Assembly (NCBI GenBank): GCA_020628095.1
Contig: JAHDFP010000009.1
Span: 1 to 64,000 of the forward strand
DNA from: Saprospiraceae bacterium
GTDB lineage: Bacteria; Bacteroidota; Bacteroidia; Chitinophagales; Saprospiraceae
DNA: 64,000 nt
Direction: 5' to 3'
The notes below the pieces were generated by a model, which was given only the letters and a program-made list of their open reading frames with translations, made no database searches and was not told where the DNA came from. Below are positions 34,309-43,768 of the stretch, piece by piece. Each line of letters opens with the position of its first letter. Within the stretch, counting starts at the first letter, position 1. The position numbers were made by a program, and so were the translations under genes.

Positions 34309-37300
34309 TTAATCTCTTAAAATGGTTAAGCTGTTTTTAAATTTCAGGTCTCCAAATTTCAGTATATAGTAGTATGTGCCAGCAGGTAGAGGGTCTCCGT
34401 TTCTGGTGCCGTCCCATCTGACGGGATCTATCTGATATCCTTTTTTCTTAAATACCACATTACCCCAACTATTGAATATCGTCAATTCGTTTTCGACGAA
34501 GGCTTCTAATCCTCTGAAGTATAGAAAATCATTCATACCATCATCGTTAGGTGTGATAACATCTATCGGTTCTATCGGCGAGTCGTCAATATCCACAAAG
34601 ACTTCGTCACTATCCGTACAGCCGTTTTCGTCAGTTACGACTACCGTGAAGGTTGTAGAATCTGCAATGTTTATGACTGGATCAGCGACGAATTGAGAAC
34701 CTTGTATGACATTGCTCGGTGTCCAACTATAGGCTACGCCGCCTGTCGCATTGAGCTGCATATCTATACCCGATATAGCCGACGTATCTATACCAGCATC
34801 TGCTACAGGTAACGGATTGACTATAACTTCTATATCAAATGATTCGAAATTATTAGGGCAATCATCACTGACGGTCACTGTGTATATCGTCGTCTCTGTA
34901 GGAGTGGCTACGGGAGATGATATATCAGATGCAGATAAAGAATTATTAGGGTCATCCCACATGTAATTAAGTCCTCCTTCTGCGCTCAACTGCACGTTTT
35001 CTCCCAGACATATTTCCTGAGGAGAATCTATGGCAGAAGCCATAATAAGAGCAAAATAAGTAATATCGAAATCTGTAGTTGACGTACATCCAAATTCGTC
35101 TATAACCGTGAGACTCGCAGTCTCTGTTGTATTAGACGTGACATCCTGATAATCTATCGAGATGCTTGATCCACTGGCTGTGATGCCAGTCCATTCGTAA
35201 CTTGTAAATGTGTCGTCTACTTCTATAGTCTGAGATTCACCTACACACAATTCTACATTGTCTATAGTGACTTCTGGGTTCAGTTTTTCTTCTACCTCTA
35301 TGATGTCCGATATGACACAACCATCATCAGATTCTACCTCTACGGTGTATATACCACCCTGACTTACATTGATCTGAGCTTCGTTGTTAGCGACTTCGCT
35401 GCCTGACAGTATCCATCTTATGATGTTAGCATCTGTGTCTATGGCAAGATCAGTACTTTCGCCTTCGCAGAACGTTTCGTCAGGTGTGCTGACTGATAAT
35501 GATGGAGGCAGATTGAATGTGACGGTCGTTACATCCTCACTCATACATCCAAAACTGTTAGTGACGGATACACCATATACACCATCTTCTAGTATCTCGT
35601 ATGATGGCCCAGTCTGAGAAGGATCTACTACGCCATCTTTAGTCCATACATAGGTGTTGCCTGCGTCCGTAGGAGCTTCCAATAGAACAGAAAATCCGAT
35701 GCACTCCGATCTGGTATCATCACCGAGATCTACTATCGGAACAGGATCAAAGACTACACTAAAAGGGCTGATGGTTTCACAGCCGATAGCATTATAGGCA
35801 ACGAACTCATAATCTCCAGACTCAGTGAGATCTATAGCAAGCGATTCTTCTCCTGTTATGACAACTCCATCCTTAGTCCAGGCATAAGTCACACCATCGC
35901 TATCTGCCGTCATAGAGAAAACATCACCTTCGCATAACTGTGGCACCATCGAGATAGCATTAGTAGCCAAAGCAAAAAACTCAACATCCAATTGCTTCTC
36001 TGTACTACAGCCAGCAGAATTACTGACCACAACGCTATAAGTACCTGATTCGCTGATGCTATATAATTCTCCACCTTGTTGCGATGTCCCATTAAGTCTC
36101 CAGTCCGCTGATTCTCCTACGTCCAAGGCAATGCTCAAGACCGCATTAGGATCTGAGGCACAATATTGATTTTCGCCTAATAACTCGTAGTCAGGTGCTT
36201 CTATCTGATTAAGAGTAATGGTGTCTCTTCTCTCGCATGATCCACCAGCACCTACGACTGCTACGTATTCTCCTCCTTGATTTGCACTGATGGTTAAGCC
36301 ACTTTGATTAGGAATAATGGCACCATTGTAATACCATTCTATAAATGCATTGGCTTCTGCCATAATAAGTGTATCGGTCCCTTGACAAAAATCAAAGTCT
36401 TGAGGCAACATTATCATTGGTGTCTCTAAGTATTCTATGATTGCCGTATCGACTGTGCTGCACATAAACTCATTAGTAGCGGTCACTGTGTAGCTGCCGT
36501 CTAGATCATTTACACTATAAGTTCCTTGATCTCCTTCTTGTATAATGTCTCCATCTCTTCTCCATGTATAATCATATTCTCCATCTGCGCCTGCGACCAG
36601 ATCCACCATATCTCCGACACAAGGCGAAGCATCACCTATAGGCATGACTACAGGTACAGGGTTAAACGTTACGGTGACTTCATCTTCTATAAAGCAAGTC
36701 GCATCGGCTGAGACTTTCGCCGTATAGATTCCTGATTCTGTCACTGTTAGTTCCGAATCTACTTGACCACTGATGGCATTAGAGTTAAGTTGCCATTCTA
36801 TTTCGAATCCTTCGTTGTTCGCTACGATAATATGTTCTTCACCTTCGCACTTTTCTATGTCGACACCTAGCTCCAGTTGAGGTAAGTCTGTGAAAGTAAT
36901 TGTTACGGTGTCTAGTGTGCTACAGTTAGCAGCATTCGTGGATCTCACGTAGTAAGTGTCCGTTGTCTGTACGCTTAGTACATTAGATGTTTCTGTGAGA
37001 TCACCTTGCGACTCTGATGACCACTCATAAGTATTACCTGCATCGCCTCCATCGAGGTCGATAGGCTTATCAGGACAGGATGATCTATCCATGCCCAGAT
37101 CTACCACAGGAGCGGCTTCGTAGATAACGGTAATGGTATCCGATTCTTCGCAATCAGGACCAGAAGATACTTTGGCTATATATTGTCCACTGTTGGCGGC
37201 GATTAGTTCGTTACCTGATTGTCCTACGATGACGTCGTTGTCTAGAGACCATTCTACTATAAATCCTCCAGCGTCTACTTCTAGTTGTAAGTTGTCGCCT

Positions 37301-40300
37301 TCGCATCCCATCAGATCAGGACCTAGTTCTAGGTCAGGTAAGTCTTCATAAGTGATAACGACTGTATCTCTTGAGCTACAATTATCTGCATTAGTAACTA
37401 ATACATAGTAGGTGTCAGACTCGGTAACCGTTATGACATTATCGGTTATACTTAACCCGCCTTGATTTTCTGATGACCATTCATAAGTATTGTCTGCGCT
37501 ACCTCCGTTTAACTCTAATGGTGGGACTGGACACGCTGATCGATCCGGTCCAAGATCTACCACTGGTGCAGGGTTGTATTTGACGATTATGGTGTCTGCT
37601 GTTTCGCAGTCTGCACCTGCTGATACTCTAGCGATATATTCACCTTCTACTAAGGCTGTAATCTCATTACCTTCTTCGTCCGCAATGATGTCATTATCAA
37701 GCAACCATTCTACTTTAAAGCCCTGTGCATCTACTGATAATATGAGATCATCACCTTGGCAACCAACAATGTCTGATCCTAAATCTAATTCTGGTAAATC
37801 TCTGAAAGTAATAGTGATTGTATCTCGAGTGCTACAGTTGCCGGCATTAGTAGAGATGACCGTGTATTCTCCGCTTCCATTGGCAGTAGCATCGAGAATG
37901 TTGCCTCTCTCTGATAATCTGTTACCATCGAGACTCCATTCGTAGTCATTGTCGGGGTCTCCGGCATTCAGTTCTTTAGGCGTGTTTTCACATAGTGATT
38001 CGTCGACCCCGAGATCAACGATAGGGCTTTCTGCAAATGAAGCTGAAAACTCTGCCATCGTTTCACAACCAAATTCATTGACTGCTTTGACGACGTAACT
38101 TCCAGATTCCGTTACACCATATTCTGTTGCATTATCCGCGACGACATCACCATCTTTGATCCATACTATAGAGTCGGCGGTGCTTGTTACGTTAACGATC
38201 TCTGGGTTACCATCACATCCCGATACATCGCTCACTGCTGAGAGTGTCGGTGCCTCATTGAATGTGACCGTAACTTCTTGTTCCTTAGTACAGACGCCGT
38301 TATCACTGATAACGCGATATACACCAGCTTCTTTGATAGTCAGAATTCTATCATTGTTATTGATTTCTGAGTTATCTAAAAACCAAGTATACGTAGAGGC
38401 GTCTTCTCCACCATCTAATTCCACTTCGTCACCAGCGCAAGCATCTATCTGATCGCCGAATCCTATGTCTATAGGGCAACAACTTTCTGGAGCGATGAAA
38501 GCATCTTCTATCACTTTGTCGCAATCGCTATCTTCTGAAAACTCAAAGGTCAGGTCAACTGGCTGACCATCTGCTGGCAAGTCTTCGAGTTCTACGGTGA
38601 TCTCCTGATCTCTGACATTGAATGTCTGACCGTTAATAGTTACCGTACCCGATGTCGGCCCCATATCTACCGAAAAGCTAAATCTCTGAGAGTAGGTATT
38701 AGTAGCAGGATCGCAAGGAGACGGTGCTCTGAAATCTAAGTCCTGCACGTTACAAGTAGATATAACGGTTATGTCTTTTTGGTTAAAACTCGAACTGAAA
38801 CATCCTCCTGTAGATTGAATATCAGAAAATGTCTGTCCTATCCAGTCATCGGGGTCTACTATATCGGGGGGTGTCATACCAGCCGCCTTATACATTGTCG
38901 ATCTAATAGTATAGTCGCCAGCCTCCAGGTCGCTGAAATCAGAAGCCGGATCTTGTGCAATTATTTCACCTGTATTCCTATCTATGGCGATGACGGTCTC
39001 TGCATAGTCGTCATCTACTAGTGGTCTTATGAATAGGCCAGGTCCTGATATAGATGTAAAGTTAATCCTGTCGTTAGCTGCGATGTTAACATGTGGTATC
39101 AAGTAATACGGAGTACATCCTTGCAAGAAAGCTGATACTCTGCCTCGTGAGGTTGTGGTCACTCCTGCACTACTGACCATGTGTGTACTCGTAATAAAGG
39201 TCCGACAAGGATCATTACGATCAAAACCATCAACTTCGTGGATCGAATAAATCGGAATCTCGTTGGCATTGACACTATAGTTAAGTGTGTACGTTCCTGA
39301 TTCTGATACTTGAAATTCTATAAGTTCGAATGGATTGTTAGGGAAAACGCCTGCTGCTCTAGTACAATCGCCATTCTGATTAAAAAATCCTGGAATCATT
39401 GTCCCAGAAGGTTCTAATACTTTATTAAGTGAGCCTGAAACTATACCCGTAGTCGTTTCTAATCCCAAATCCAATTCTCTGTCACCTCTATTAAATTCTT
39501 CGAACTCTGTATCGCATAAGACAGAATTAGTTGCGGTACAGGATGATTCTATATTGAAATCTCTATCTGATATATCATAAAATCTGAAGCAATCCGAATC
39601 TGTGCATTCTATCTTAAATCTGGCCGTCTCAGTATCAGGAAATCCTTCTGGTACTGTGAGGTCAAATGATCCCGTAGAATAATCTACATTTTCTGCCAGC
39701 ACATAAGGAAAGTTAAGACCACCATCGAAGGATGCGCTAATCGTAACATTGCTACATAAATCATCAGAGCCGCCTGTTGACCACTCCACCGTAATTGGTT
39801 CTCCTGCAACAAGATCATCTGAATTAGGAAATTCTATTTGCAAGGGTCCTGTGTCTGCTACAGCAATATTGATTTGATCCCAGTTGACGCCTCCACCATT
39901 AGGATTATTATCTCTCACAGTCAATCGGAATGTCAATCCCCTAGGAAAGAAAGGCAATGCTTCGAAAGGATCGGAAGCTGCACCAGCTACTAAGGTTTCT
40001 TTTCTTGGAAAATATCTTACGGGATCAGAAGTCGGAGGAAAACTTCTGAAATTAGGTCCTATTCGACTAAAGCTCGCCTGCTGTCCAATTCTTCCCTGAG
40101 TCGGTGTACCATTAACATCATCCTCGTCATACTGCTCCCAGCAATAAGTCAATTGATCTCCATCCGCATCTTCGCCATTTCCAACAAGATAAAAAGGCGT
40201 ATTCTTAGGTAGATTAAAGTCGTTTATTCCACAAGGGTCCGCATTAGCAACAGGAGGTGTGTTTGTATCACTTATCCAATTAGCTTCGTTACATGTGAAA

Positions 40301-41505
40301 GTCTCCACATATTCTATCATTCTATCCAGACTATTAACATGGAAGTAGTCGTCTATCGTGCCGCCTGATGGCGTGATATTCTGATCTGCGCCACAGATTC
40401 CGTTGTAAGACATGATTGTAGTTCCTGAGCCTATTTCATAAGAAGATACCTCCGAGATATTATCCTCACAAGATTCTCCATTACCATTAAATGTATGTGT
40501 CGCATTGAACATGTGTCCAAACTCGTGCGCTGCCAGACTCACAAAGGAATTAGTTGTATTATCAAAAGATCCACTCCATCCTCTGGCTTTAGGTGGTGGG
40601 CTACCTCCTTCTCGACATACAACGCCTAATCCAGCAACTCCTCCTGTACCCCAACCATCACCAGTAGAATGTTTATGAAAAACATGTCCGATGTCATATT
40701 CTGAAGTTGACCATATTCCTGCAACGGCATTGCCCGCTTGTGTTGGTCTAGCATCACCATTAGGATCAAATGGATCGGTAGTGGAATCTGAGAAATTTCT
40801 ATAGGGACTTCTCAATATGTGATTCATCTCGATATTAAGCTCTCTTTCAAATATCGCCGATATATCCATAAGATTAGCCGTTGCCAATGTAATGGCATTG
40901 AGCAGAGTCCCATTGCCTTCTATATATTCTCCAGTTAGGACGACGGCGGTTCTATATACTCTTCTGACTGATCCATTTCTTTTTCTCGGTAAGGGGTTAT
41001 ATTCTTCTTTGAGTTCTGCGACATAATCCATTCCAGTGCCATGTACGGCGCAAGTGTGCCCATCATGCTTATGCTTTTTTACTCCGACTTCTCTGTAATA
41101 TTGTCTACCCGTCTCCGATAATTCTGAGTAATAACGGATCATTTTTTTATTGACGAAATAGGTGATATATATGCCATTATCACTGACTAAGAGCCTCCCA
41201 TCTACTTGACCATTTGTCGGGTCATGCAGTCTATAGGTTTTGATGTCCTTATATGGGCTTGGATTGTTTCCCCACATAGAAAACTCAGTGGCCTGAAAAG
41301 AGCGTTCTGCATTGAGAAAGGGCAGGGTAAACGATGATTTCTTTTGGGCAACCTGATTTTTGATAGATGACTCATCGAGACTGATGGACTGAGCACCATC
41401 TTCTACATGAGTTAGCACCTCTTGTACTTCCAGTTGTTGTCCGTGGACTTGTAGGTATAATAAAGCGAGTAAACAAAGAGAAAGGCATCTAAAGGATAGT
41501 TTCAT
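34309..41505 (-). CDS. Giant reprolysin-like metallopeptidase/Ig-repeat adhesin with T9SS type B sorting domain
   Basis: This is a 2398-residue surface protein. It has a signal peptide (1-24), a propeptide-like region (to about 180), then an M12B-like zinc metallopeptidase. The zinc site is HEFGHMFNATH from His327, followed by a Met-turn (TTIMSYNG). Beta-sandwich domains follow (about 470-1000). About 15 Ig-like/PKD-like repeats of 75-80 residues run from roughly 1030 to 2290. Three copies of a two-domain super-repeat of 152-153 residues lie near 1163-1620. The final 90 residues (VITPNDDGMNDFLYF, FNSWGNVVFKKKGY, WDGTRNGDPLPAGTYYYILK) are a type B sorting domain. It is probably a secreted protease-adhesin exported with the adjoining PorP/SprF partner. 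The zinc-site residues look complete. Confidence 0.93.
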   Translation of the reverse strand: MKLSFRCLSLCLLALLYLQVHGQQLEVQEVLTHVEDGAQSISLDESSIKNQVAQKKSSFTLPFLNAERSFQATEFSMWGNNPSPYKDIKTYRLHDPTNGQVDGRLLVSDNGIYITYFVNKKMIRYYSELSETGRQYYREVGVKKHKHDGHTCAVHGTGMDYVAELKEEYNPLPRKRNGSVRRVYRTAVVLTGEYIEGNGTLLNAITLATANLMDISAIFERELNIEMNHILRSPYRNFSDSTTDPFDPNGDARPTQAGNAVAGIWSTSEYDIGHVFHKHSTGDGWGTGGVAGLGVVCREGGSPPPKARGWSGSFDNTTNSFVSLAAHEFGHMFNATHTFNGNGESCEDNISEVSSYEIGSGTTIMSYNGICGADQNITPSGGTIDDYFHVNSLDRMIEYVETFTCNEANWISDTNTPPVANADPCGINDFNLPKNTPFYLVGNGEDADGDQLTYCWEQYDEDDVNGTPTQGRIGQQASFSRIGPNFRSFPPTSDPVRYFPRKETLVAGAASDPFEALPFFPRGLTFRLTVRDNNPNGGGVNWDQINIAVADTGPLQIEFPNSDDLVAGEPITVEWSTGGSDDLCSNVTISASFDGGLNFPYVLAENVDYSTGSFDLTVPEGFPDTETARFKIECTDSDCFRFYDISDRDFNIESSCTATNSVLCDTEFEEFNRGDRELDLGLETTTGIVSGSLNKVLEPSGTMIPGFFNQNGDCTRAAGVFPNNPFELIEFQVSESGTYTLNYSVNANEIPIYSIHEVDGFDRNDPCRTFITSTHMVSSAGVTTTSRGRVSAFLQGCTPYYLIPHVNIAANDRINFTSISGPGLFIRPLVDDDYAETVIAIDRNTGEIIAQDPASDFSDLEAGDYTIRSTMYKAAGMTPPDIVDPDDWIGQTFSDIQSTGGCFSSSFNQKDITVISTCNVQDLDFRAPSPCDPATNTYSQRFSFSVDMGPTSGTVTINGQTFNVRDQEITVELEDLPADGQPVDLTFEFSEDSDCDKVIEDAFIAPESCCPIDIGFGDQIDACAGDEVELDGGEDASTYTWFLDNSEINNNDRILTIKEAGVYRVISDNGVCTKEQEVTVTFNEAPTLSAVSDVSGCDGNPEIVNVTSTADSIVWIKDGDVVADNATEYGVTESGSYVVKAVNEFGCETMAEFSASFAESPIVDLGVDESLCENTPKELNAGDPDNDYEWSLDGNRLSERGNILDATANGSGEYTVISTNAGNCSTRDTITITFRDLPELDLGSDIVGCQGDDLILSVDAQGFKVEWLLDNDIIADEEGNEITALVEGEYIARVSAGADCETADTIIVKYNPAPVVDLGPDRSACPVPPLELNGGSADNTYEWSSENQGGLSITDNVITVTESDTYYVLVTNADNCSSRDTVVITYEDLPDLELGPDLMGCEGDNLQLEVDAGGFIVEWSLDNDVIVGQSGNELIAANSGQYIAKVSSGPDCEESDTITVIYEAAPVVDLGMDRSSCPDKPIDLDGGDAGNTYEWSSESQGDLTETSNVLSVQTTDTYYVRSTNAANCSTLDTVTITFTDLPQLELGVDIEKCEGEEHIIVANNEGFEIEWQLNSNAISGQVDSELTVTESGIYTAKVSADATCFIEDEVTVTFNPVPVVMPIGDASPCVGDMVDLVAGADGEYDYTWRRDGDIIQEGDQGTYSVNDLDGSYTVTATNEFMCSTVDTAIIEYLETPMIMLPQDFDFCQGTDTLIMAEANAFIEWYYNGAIIPNQSGLTISANQGGEYVAVVGAGGSCERRDTITLNQIEAPDYELLGENQYCASDPNAVLSIALDVGESADWRLNGTSQQGGELYSISESGTYSVVVSNSAGCSTEKQLDVEFFALATNAISMVPQLCEGDVFSMTADSDGVTYAWTKDGVVITGEESLAIDLTESGDYEFVAYNAIGCETISPFSVVFDPVPIVDLGDDTRSECIGFSVLLEAPTDAGNTYVWTKDGVVDPSQTGPSYEILEDGVYGVSVTNSFGCMSEDVTTVTFNLPPSLSVSTPDETFCEGESTDLAIDTDANIIRWILSGSEVANNEAQINVSQGGIYTVEVESDDGCVISDIIEVEEKLNPEVTIDNVELCVGESQTIEVDDTFTSYEWTGITASGSSISIDYQDVTSNTTETASLTVIDEFGCTSTTDFDITYFALIMASAIDSPQEICLGENVQLSAEGGLNYMWDDPNNSLSASDISSPVATPTETTIYTVTVSDDCPNNFESFDIEVIVNPLPVADAGIDTSAISGIDMQLNATGGVAYSWTPSNVIQGSQFVADPVINIADSTTFTVVVTDENGCTDSDEVFVDIDDSPIEPIDVITPNDDGMNDFLYFRGLEAFVENELTIFNSWGNVVFKKKGYQIDPVRWDGTRNGDPLPAGTYYYILKFGDLKFKNSLTILRD
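36640..38020 (-). repeat. Three tandem copies of a two-Ig-domain super-repeat
   Basis: Within the giant adhesin gene, the phrase VDLGxDxSxC recurs at residues near 1163, 1316 and 1468, spaced 153 and 152 residues (459 and 456 bp). Each unit holds an EWSSE-type domain followed by a domain with DLPxLELG and an EWxLDND segment. The DNA of the units also resembles each other, for example the stretch around the TITF strand, so they probably arose by unequal exchange. Confidence 0.8.
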
Positions 41506-41635
41506 AAGCTAGGAAAATTTATACTCTAATATATTAAAGTGCCGATATAATGTTCCGCGTAAGTCATAAACAATTTGTCTTTACTAATGAAAAGAGCATT
41601 ATTATTCGATTATATTACTAATACTCGTAATATGC

Positions 41636-42520
41636 CTATCTTTCATAACGTGTGACCCTCTCTATATGTCCACTTGCGGGGTTAAATTTGATATTCAGAG
41701 AAAGGGAAGGTGTAACTCCCAGAGAGGTCATATAGCTCGACCCAAGGTCCAAAGTCAATTTTTTATACCTGTAAAAGAAGCCAAAAGCGGGGGTTCCAGG
41801 ATTAGAGTTGACACCCATTCTGAACCCAATATTTTGCTTGTAACGATATTCGAGGCCAGCTAGGACATTGACTTTTTCTGAGACGTATTTAGATACTTCT
41901 AAATATAAAATCACGGCATCAGAGACTTGATTTTTTATACCAACATTGAGAAAAGACGTAACATGGGCAAATTCGTTATTATAAAGTTGCAGTGGATTCT
42001 GAATATAGACGCCATAGGACAGTTTGTCATTATATACTCCACTTAGCCCTAAGCCAAAGGTGAAGAATGATTTTGATCCAGATTCTTTGACAACAATTTG
42101 CGTGAAATCAAAATTGGCGGATATGCTTAGTTTTTGACTTAATTGCTTGGCGTAAGCGCAGGAAAGTCCTTGCTCTCGATATTCTTCGAATCCATAATGT
42201 CTAAGACTCAAACCAATGGCATTGTTATTATCAAAACGTCTATGATAACCAAGAGAAGAAGTCGTTAATTCGGATAACGAAAACCTCTGAGCAGAATGAA
42301 AAGAAACGGCCTGAGATGATTCCGTAAATAGCACATTAGAAAAATTATTGTGTACCGCATCTACATCGAATAGAACCGCAGATATCCCACCAAGACTTAA
42401 TGATTTAGTACCGAAATGATGATTAGCTAACCCTTGTCCCGCTAGGGTACTAATGGACAGAGTAAGGCAGACTGTGACTTGCCAAATATATGTGTTAAGG
42501 GATTTCAAAAGATTATTCAC
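41636..42520 (-). CDS. PorV/PorQ-like outer-membrane barrel protein
   Basis: This 294-residue protein has a signal peptide (about 1-29, ending TLAGQ). An early motif (GTKSLSLGGISAVLFDVDAVHNN) resembles the conserved G-x-R-S-L-G-M-G-G segment and N-rich turn of PorV/PorQ/FadL-like barrels. The rest is amphipathic strands (AIGLSLRHYGFEEYREQGLSCAYA, NIGFRMGVNS, FGFFYRYKKLTLDLGSSYMTSLG). It may be a T9SS-associated barrel that shuttles cargo, as PorV does, or another barrel of that superfamily. It lies upstream of the giant adhesin on the same strand, separated by 130 bp. Confidence 0.68.
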   Translation of the reverse strand: MNNLLKSLNTYIWQVTVCLTLSISTLAGQGLANHHFGTKSLSLGGISAVLFDVDAVHNNFSNVLFTESSQAVSFHSAQRFSLSELTTSSLGYHRRFDNNNAIGLSLRHYGFEEYREQGLSCAYAKQLSQKLSISANFDFTQIVVKESGSKSFFTFGLGLSGVYNDKLSYGVYIQNPLQLYNNEFAHVTSFLNVGIKNQVSDAVILYLEVSKYVSEKVNVLAGLEYRYKQNIGFRMGVNSNPGTPAFGFFYRYKKLTLDLGSSYMTSLGVTPSLSLNIKFNPASGHIERVTRYER

Positions 42521-42571
42521 CTTAGTTAAATCATCTTATGACTATAATTGTACTCAATATAAGTTTTTGTC

Positions 42572-43510
42572 ATGGCCAAATTCAGAAAAAATCACAACCA
42601 AACCAAAGGTCGCCACGGTTTTGCAGCTAGAGGGTTTCTTTTGTTTTTTGTGTGTAGTGCTATTATTGTATTGGGATTTTTGGGTTTGCTCAAAAGTGAC
42701 AATTCTTCGCAATCTTATGAGGTAGAATACGAACCTGCCACATCAGAAGAAAATACTCTTGCTACAGCAGATGATAGTGGTCGTTCTTTTTTGCCGTCTT
42801 CTGAAAATAAGGTCATAAGCCATACCTATTATACTTTATCTTATAACGAAGAAAGAGAGCAAAGTGATTGGGTTGCATATAGACTGACTAAATCATCACT
42901 CGAAGTACCCAATGTAAAACGTGCCAAAAGATTCAACTATGACAAGGCCATAAAAACCAAATCTGCAACACATAAAGACTATAGCCATAGCGGATATACC
43001 AGAGGTCATCTTGCGCCGGCAGGCGATATGGCATTCAATGATAAAGCTATGAAAGAATCTTTCCTTATGAGCAATATGTCTCCACAAGTGCGCCCGTTCA
43101 ATAACGGGATATGGAAGGAACTGGAAGAAAGCGTGCGTGACTGGGCTTTCTCTAATGGAGAATTAATTGTCGTTACAGGACCAGTCTTCTATGATTCAGA
43201 TCACGACTATATTGGAAAGCAAAACAAAATTGCCGTCCCAGATGCCTTCTTCAAAGTATTGCTGGATAATAATGGTCGAGACAAAAAATCCATCGGCTTT
43301 ATCATACCCCACGAATTATCGGATAAGCCACTGAGCGATTATGCCGTCGATATAGACGAGGTCGAAAGAGTCACGGGTATCGATTTCTTTCCAGATTATT
43401 TTGATAGTGATAATACAGAAGAAAATATGGAAAGCTCTTACAACCTCAAAAAGTGGAAGATCAGCGATAAGCGGTATAATCTCAGAGTGGATAAGTGGAA
43501 TAAGGAGTAG
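42572..43510 (+). CDS. Membrane-anchored DNA/RNA non-specific endonuclease (NucA type)
   Basis: This 312-residue protein has a basic N terminus and one membrane helix (about 21-40, GFLLFFVCSAIIVLGFLGLL). A low-complexity linker leads to a beta-beta-alpha-metal nuclease domain. The catalytic motif is TRGHLAPAGDM (the DRGH variant with Thr replacing Asp, His as general base), followed by MSNMSPQ and NNGIWKELE with the metal-binding Asn. It cleaves DNA and RNA without sequence preference and is probably held on the outer face of the inner membrane, where it could degrade incoming or scavenged nucleic acid. Domain assignment is firm. Confidence 0.9.
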   Translation: MAKFRKNHNQTKGRHGFAARGFLLFFVCSAIIVLGFLGLLKSDNSSQSYEVEYEPATSEENTLATADDSGRSFLPSSENKVISHTYYTLSYNEEREQSDWVAYRLTKSSLEVPNVKRAKRFNYDKAIKTKSATHKDYSHSGYTRGHLAPAGDMAFNDKAMKESFLMSNMSPQVRPFNNGIWKELEESVRDWAFSNGELIVVTGPVFYDSDHDYIGKQNKIAVPDAFFKVLLDNNGRDKKSIGFIIPHELSDKPLSDYAVDIDEVERVTGIDFFPDYFDSDNTEENMESSYNLKKWKISDKRYNLRVDKWNKE

Positions 43511-43551
43511 GGGTCTCTATGACAAGGACTTTTGCTAATGTCCTTTGATGA

Positions 43552-43682
43552 GTAGTTGGTGAGGACACCAACTACAGCTACCGTACATTTGCTTTAACAT
43601 TAAGCAAATCTGATTGGCTAATACCCCACGAAATAATAGAATACGCAATAAAAAGGAGCTTGCTGGTGTCCTTACCAACAAG
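43552..43682. repeat. REP/BIME-like pair of inverted hairpins
   Basis: GTAGTTGGTG-AGGA-CACCAACTAC (43552-43575) is a perfect 10-bp hairpin. An inverted relative (43659-43682) reads on the minus strand as CTTGTTGGTAAGGACACC, also folding with one mismatch. Both share the core GTTGGTRAGGACACCARC in opposite orientation. A third hairpin, TTTGCTT with AAGCAAA (43588-43608), lies between. The arrangement resembles two REP units facing each other as in a BIME or a small non-autonomous element. No transposase is present. Confidence 0.6.
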
Positions 43683-43733
43683 ATCTTATGATAACTTAAT
43701 ACGACGATACTAATCACAGACGGAATACAATTA

Positions 43734-43764
43734 TTGCAATAATACCACTTGCTCAGTATCTTTG
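43734..43764 (+). promoter_or_regulatory. Promoter for mnmA, nearly leaderless
   Basis: TTG (43734-43736) is followed after 20 nt by TATCTTTG (43757-43764), a good Bacteroidota promoter. The -7 box ends only 4 nt before ATG 43769, so transcription should begin at or next to the start codon. The -33 element lies inside a perfect 14-bp palindrome, ATTATTGCAATAAT (43730-43743). Confidence 0.55.
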
Positions 43765-43768
43765 CATC

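Noticed and set aside
37490-37945. 151-codon plus-strand frame inside the giant adhesin gene
   Set aside because: It is a shadow of the super-repeat region. Its Ser/Pro-rich translation mirrors the complementary codons and repeats with the same period.
34309-41505. CRISPR-like or mobile repeats in the adhesin
   Set aside because: The repetition is at protein level with periods of about 80 and 153 residues, not short direct DNA repeats with unique spacers.
43525-43546. AAGGAC / GTCCTT pairing after the nuclease gene as a terminator
   Set aside because: The stem is only 6 bp with a 10-nt loop and no T tract, so it is not strong enough to list as a feature.
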